Of a stretch of DNA of 21,756 nt, positions 19,400-21,756 are shown piece after piece. The number at the start of each line of letters is the position of its first letter. Position 1 is the stretch's first letter. The translations under genes and the position numbers were made by a program. This DNA comes from a virus, in IMG/VR virus record IMGVR_UViG_3300015265_000024, positions 1-21,756 of that record. One strand, written 5' to 3'. The notes under the pieces are model-generated. The model ran no database searches, was not told the origin of the DNA, and worked only from the letters and a program-made list of their open reading frames with translations.

Positions 19400-20377
19400 A
19401 TGGCAACTACCCAACTGACCGACATCTTCGTCGGCGACTACTACGCCTCCCTGGCGCCGGTTAACAGCCCGGAAAAGACCGCTGTTTACGAGTCGGGCAT
19501 CGTGACTCGCTCGCCTGTGCTGGATGCGATCGCCTCCGGCAGTCAAGGCACTGCTGAGATCAGCTACTGGCAGGATCTCAACGCTGATGAAGCCCCGAAC
19601 ATCAGCAACGATGACCCGAACGACCAGGGCGAAGTCGGCAAGGTTGAGCAGGACAGCATGCGTGCCCGCGTCCTGTACCTCAACAAAGGTTACGGCGTAA
19701 CCGATTTGACCGCGGAACTGGCCAACACCGAGCCACAGCAGCAGATTCGGAACCGCTTCGGTACCTACTGGACTCGTCAGTGGCAGCGCTACACCTTGGG
19801 TGCTGCTCGCGGCATCATCGCCTCGAACATCGCCAATAACGGCGGTGACATGGTCATCGACGCGGGCGCGACCATCAACGCCAATGCCTTTCAGGATGCC
19901 GCGTTTACCGCCGGCGATGCTGCTGATCAGTTCGGCGCGATCGGCGTGCACTCGGTCGTGATGAACCAGATGGTCAAGCAAGACCTGATCGAGTACCTGC
20001 GCGACTCCGACGGCAAAATCATCTTGGCCACCTACCTGGGCAAACCGGTGTTTATGGATGACGGTCTGGTCTATGGCGCTGGCAAATACCTGTCTGTGTT
20101 CTTCGGCCAGGGCGCATTCGGCTACGGCGAAGGTGCCCCGAAGGTGCCGGTCGAGCTGGAGCGTAAGCCGGGCGGGGGCAACGGTGGCGGTGCGGAAGTG
20201 CTGTGGGAGCGGAAGACCTACATCCTCCAGCCTGCTGGTTTCAGCTGGAAGGGTTCTGAAGCACAGAACGCCAGCCCGACCGCGACCCAATACGCCGCCG
20301 CAGCCAACTGGCAGCGCGTGTTCAGCCGTAAGCAGGTTCCATTCGCAGCGGTGATCAGCGGTACCACCACGCCGTAA
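19400..20377 (+). CDS. Major capsid protein, Gp13-like (325 aa)
   Basis: The start MATTQLTDIFVGDYYASLAP has AAGGA eight bases upstream. The protein resembles Gp13-like major coat proteins, with DSMRARVLYLNKGYGVTDLT, a central GVHSVVMNQMVKQDLIEYLR and a C-terminal YILQPAGFSWKGSEAQNASP motif. It follows scaffold, as expected for an HK97-fold coat gene. A glycine-rich insert (KPGGGNGGGAEV, about 256-267) may be a surface loop. It would form the icosahedral shell. Confidence 0.92.
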   Translation: MATTQLTDIFVGDYYASLAPVNSPEKTAVYESGIVTRSPVLDAIASGSQGTAEISYWQDLNADEAPNISNDDPNDQGEVGKVEQDSMRARVLYLNKGYGVTDLTAELANTEPQQQIRNRFGTYWTRQWQRYTLGAARGIIASNIANNGGDMVIDAGATINANAFQDAAFTAGDAADQFGAIGVHSVVMNQMVKQDLIEYLRDSDGKIILATYLGKPVFMDDGLVYGAGKYLSVFFGQGAFGYGEGAPKVPVELERKPGGGNGGGAEVLWERKTYILQPAGFSWKGSEAQNASPTATQYAAAANWQRVFSRKQVPFAAVISGTTTP

Positions 20378-20391
20378 CTCGGCCCACACAA

Positions 20392-20420
20392 CCTGGCGCC
20401 CGTATGGCGCCGGGATGCTT
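20392..20420 (+). terminator. GC-rich hairpin after the capsid gene (attenuator candidate)
   Basis: CCTGGCGCC (20392-20400) pairs with GGCGCCGGG (20406-20414) through nine base pairs, one of them a T-G wobble, with a five-base loop. Only a short T stretch (CTTTT) follows. Such a hairpin could lower expression of downstream genes relative to the abundant capsid protein. Confidence 0.5.
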
Positions 20421-20432
20421 TTGAGGTGACTT

Positions 20433-20738
20433 ATGAAAGTGATCTACACGCACAAGCCAGGCAAAGAGCGCGGCGTGTGCTACCGCCTGCTGAGCGAATT
20501 CTTCGGTGTCATCGGCTCCGCTACCGAGGTGGTCGTCGATGGCGATGCCCCGGATATCGTCGATGCCTACCAAGCGGCCGGCATCAAGGTATCCGACGGT
20601 AACGAACAGGAAGCCCCGGAAACCGACCCTCTGAAAATGAAGGTTCCCCAGCTAAGAGAATGGCTGACCGAGAAGGGCATCACCTTCGATCCGACCGCCA
20701 AGAAAGAAGACCTGCAGGCCTTGGTGCCGGCGGAATAA
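20433..20738 (+). CDS. HeH/LEM-domain head protein (101 aa)
   Basis: The N-terminal half (MKVIYTHKPGKERGVCYRLL) is a small unassigned domain. After an acidic linker the last 35 residues (KVPQLREWLTEKGITFDPTA, then KKEDLQALVP) form a helix-extended-loop-helix (HeH/LEM-like) domain common in small phage head and neck proteins. GAGGTGA precedes the ATG. It lies between the capsid and connector genes, so a head-completion or head-decoration role is likely. Confidence 0.8.
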   Translation: MKVIYTHKPGKERGVCYRLLSEFFGVIGSATEVVVDGDAPDIVDAYQAAGIKVSDGNEQEAPETDPLKMKVPQLREWLTEKGITFDPTAKKEDLQALVPAE

Positions 20739-20748
20739 GGAAAAGCAC

Positions 20749-21126
20749 ATGACTGACTTCATCACCGTCGCCGATGTTGACGCCCAGCTCGGTCCTGGTT
20801 GGGCCGGCACCGGTGATCCGGTCCTTGCCGTGACCATGGCCAATGCCTGGCTCACGACCAAGATTAAGCGGGCTGTTCCAGATCCGGTTCCGGCCGAGAT
20901 CAAAACAGCCGGTGCTCAGGTCGCCAAAGAGGCGGCGGCGGGCAAGCTGTACACGTCCACGCAAAAGGAAGTGCAGAGCAAGACCGTATCGGCTCAGTCC
21001 GGTACGTCGGTGAGCAAAACCTACGTGGCGGGCTCTATCGATCAGTCAGCGGGCGTGAATTTCGCCGTGGCGCTGCTCGATCCGTGGATCAAGCGCTCCG
21101 GTGTAATGATGCTCAAGAGGACCTGA
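20749..21126 (+). CDS. Head-tail connector protein, adaptor-like (125 aa)
   Basis: The N-terminal FITVADVDAQLGPGWAGTGD, then a helix (AVTMANAWLTTKIKRAVPDP) and PAEIKTAGAQVAKEAAAGKL, is the pattern of small connectors that attach beneath the portal. The C-terminal strand-rich part (KTVSAQSGTSVSKTYVAGSI) fits the rest of the fold. AAGGAAAAG precedes the ATG. The family is inferred mainly from position and helical layout. Confidence 0.8.
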   Translation: MTDFITVADVDAQLGPGWAGTGDPVLAVTMANAWLTTKIKRAVPDPVPAEIKTAGAQVAKEAAAGKLYTSTQKEVQSKTVSAQSGTSVSKTYVAGSIDQSAGVNFAVALLDPWIKRSGVMMLKRT

Positions 21127-21128
21127 TC

Positions 21129-21518
21129 ATGGGCATGCGGGAAGAGATCCAGGCCGAAATGGCTGAGGCATTCGATGATCCTGATGGCCTTGCCGACGCG
21201 GTGAAGCCAGTGACAGGTGTGCGCAAGGTTGTGGGCGATTATGACCCTGACTTGGGTGGCGCCCCCGAAGTGACCACCACCTACGGCGGTCGTGGAGTAT
21301 TTGGCAGTTACCTGGCCAAAGAAATCGACGGGTCCTTGGTCCAGACGACCGACGAAAAGCTGCTGGTACTGCAAAACGAGCTATTCATCACCGTGATGGG
21401 AGAGCCAACAGCAGAGGCTGCCACTCCAAAAATTGGCGACATCATTGGCGGCAAGCGCGCGCTCAACGTTGCTGAGGATCCTGCAGGTGCCACTTGGACC
21501 ATTCAGTTGAGGGTCTGA
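21129..21518 (+). CDS. Head completion/stopper-like protein (129 aa)
   Basis: I choose ATG 21129 (AGAGG eight bases upstream) rather than the GTG further upstream inside the previous gene. The protein starts MGMREEIQAEMAEAFDDPDG and then is strand-rich (YGGRGVFGSYLAKEIDGSLV, KLLVLQNELFITVMGEPTAE, and a C-terminal WTIQLRV). Proteins of this size and layout between connector and gp10-like genes act as stoppers or head-closure proteins. I do not recognise an exact family. Confidence 0.82.
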   Translation: MGMREEIQAEMAEAFDDPDGLADAVKPVTGVRKVVGDYDPDLGGAPEVTTTYGGRGVFGSYLAKEIDGSLVQTTDEKLLVLQNELFITVMGEPTAEAATPKIGDIIGGKRALNVAEDPAGATWTIQLRV

Positions 21519-21519
21519 C

Positions 21520-21756
21520 GTGAGTAAATACACAGGCCTCCACGGCAGTTTCGCCGAGAACATCCGTCAGTTTGCCGAACAGGCCCAGGCAGGGCTCGAC
21601 GCCACCTTCCGCGAAATCGTGATCGAGATCGGTAGCAGCGTCATCCGCATGTCACCGGTGGGTAACCCCGAGATCTGGGCCGCGAACGTGGCGCATCGCG
21701 CTACCAATACCCGCGCTGCCGATCACTACGACTTCAAGGTCGCCGTGCGCAACACC
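21520..21756 (+). CDS. HK97 gp10-like neck protein, C-terminus cut by window edge
   Basis: The frame opens at a GTG one base after the previous stop codon and stays open to the window end, giving 79 codons. It begins SKYTGLHGSFAENIRQFAEQ and continues AGLDATFREIVIEIGSSVIR, then SPVGNPEIW, the pattern of HK97 gp10-like proteins that adapt the tail to the head. The early VIRMSPVG resembles the usual V-R-x-T-P-V-D-T-G motif of the family, with N-P-E in place of D-T-G. Confidence 0.85.
   Translation, partial: MSKYTGLHGSFAENIRQFAEQAQAGLDATFREIVIEIGSSVIRMSPVGNPEIWAANVAHRATNTRAADHYDFKVAVRNT

Noticed and set aside
18590-20389. Leftward open frame of 599 codons across scaffold and capsid genes
   Set aside because: It is antisense to two well-supported head genes in high-GC DNA, where codon bias leaves the opposite strand open. 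Its protein has no recognisable domain and no ribosome binding site decides its start.

Overview
The window is the left and central part of a temperate tailed-phage genome (prophage), most likely from a Pseudomonas species of the fluorescens/putida/syringae kind. The phage assignment rests on a divergent repressor/Cro switch, an O-like replication gene, a NinB/NinG-type early block, paired holins and an ordered head cluster (small terminase, large terminase, portal, MuF-like protein, scaffold, capsid, head completion). The host guess rests on high-GC codon use and remembered similarity to Pseudomonas prophage proteins, so it is inference. No integrase, attachment site, endolysin or tail gene lies in the window; both edges cut genes.

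Region 1 (1-1646) is a leftward accessory zone: an edge-truncated gene, a membrane-anchored 142-residue protein with its own terminator, two very small ORFs, two inverted repeats and an array of three repressor-like operators. Region 2 (1647-3985) is the immunity region. A leftward operon encodes an XRE-type repressor without a LexA-like protease domain, a HipA-like kinase with an intact catalytic core, and an unrecognised 295-residue partner. It faces a YdaS-type Cro gene across about 100 bp of repeated TACAAC-N5-GTTGTA-type sites. The same operator motif recurs about 2.3 kb away beyond the 3' end of the operon.

Region 3 (3986-9456) is the rightward early operon: Cro, a CII-like regulator, a terminator, a Rha-family regulator, the replication initiator, an unassigned candidate helicase-loader gene, a coiled-coil protein, a NinB-like protein, NinG and a gene in the usual antiterminator (Q) position. 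Most of these genes overlap at ATGA. Inside the initiator gene are five 16-bp palindromic iterons at about 22-bp spacing, the probable replication origin.

Region 4 (9457-12530) is the junction to late genes. A promoter-like sequence is followed by a strong terminator (a PR'-tR'-like layout), then two leftward small genes, two holins, an Acb2-like cyclic-nucleotide sponge (anti-CBASS) with a coupled 62-residue partner, an HslV/proteasome-like protein and another small leftward gene.

Region 5 (12531-21756) is the head-assembly operon: a metallopeptidase, TerS, TerL, portal, MuF-like protein, a DnaT-like adaptor, an inserted membrane-protein cargo gene with its own terminator, scaffold, major capsid protein, a HeH-domain protein, and connector and neck genes running off the right edge.

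The strongest candidates for new biology are the kinase-containing immunity operon with operators at both ends, the iteron origin inside the initiator gene, the acb2 pair, and a GTCGCGAC-based palindrome shared by the Rha gene and the acb2 leader.
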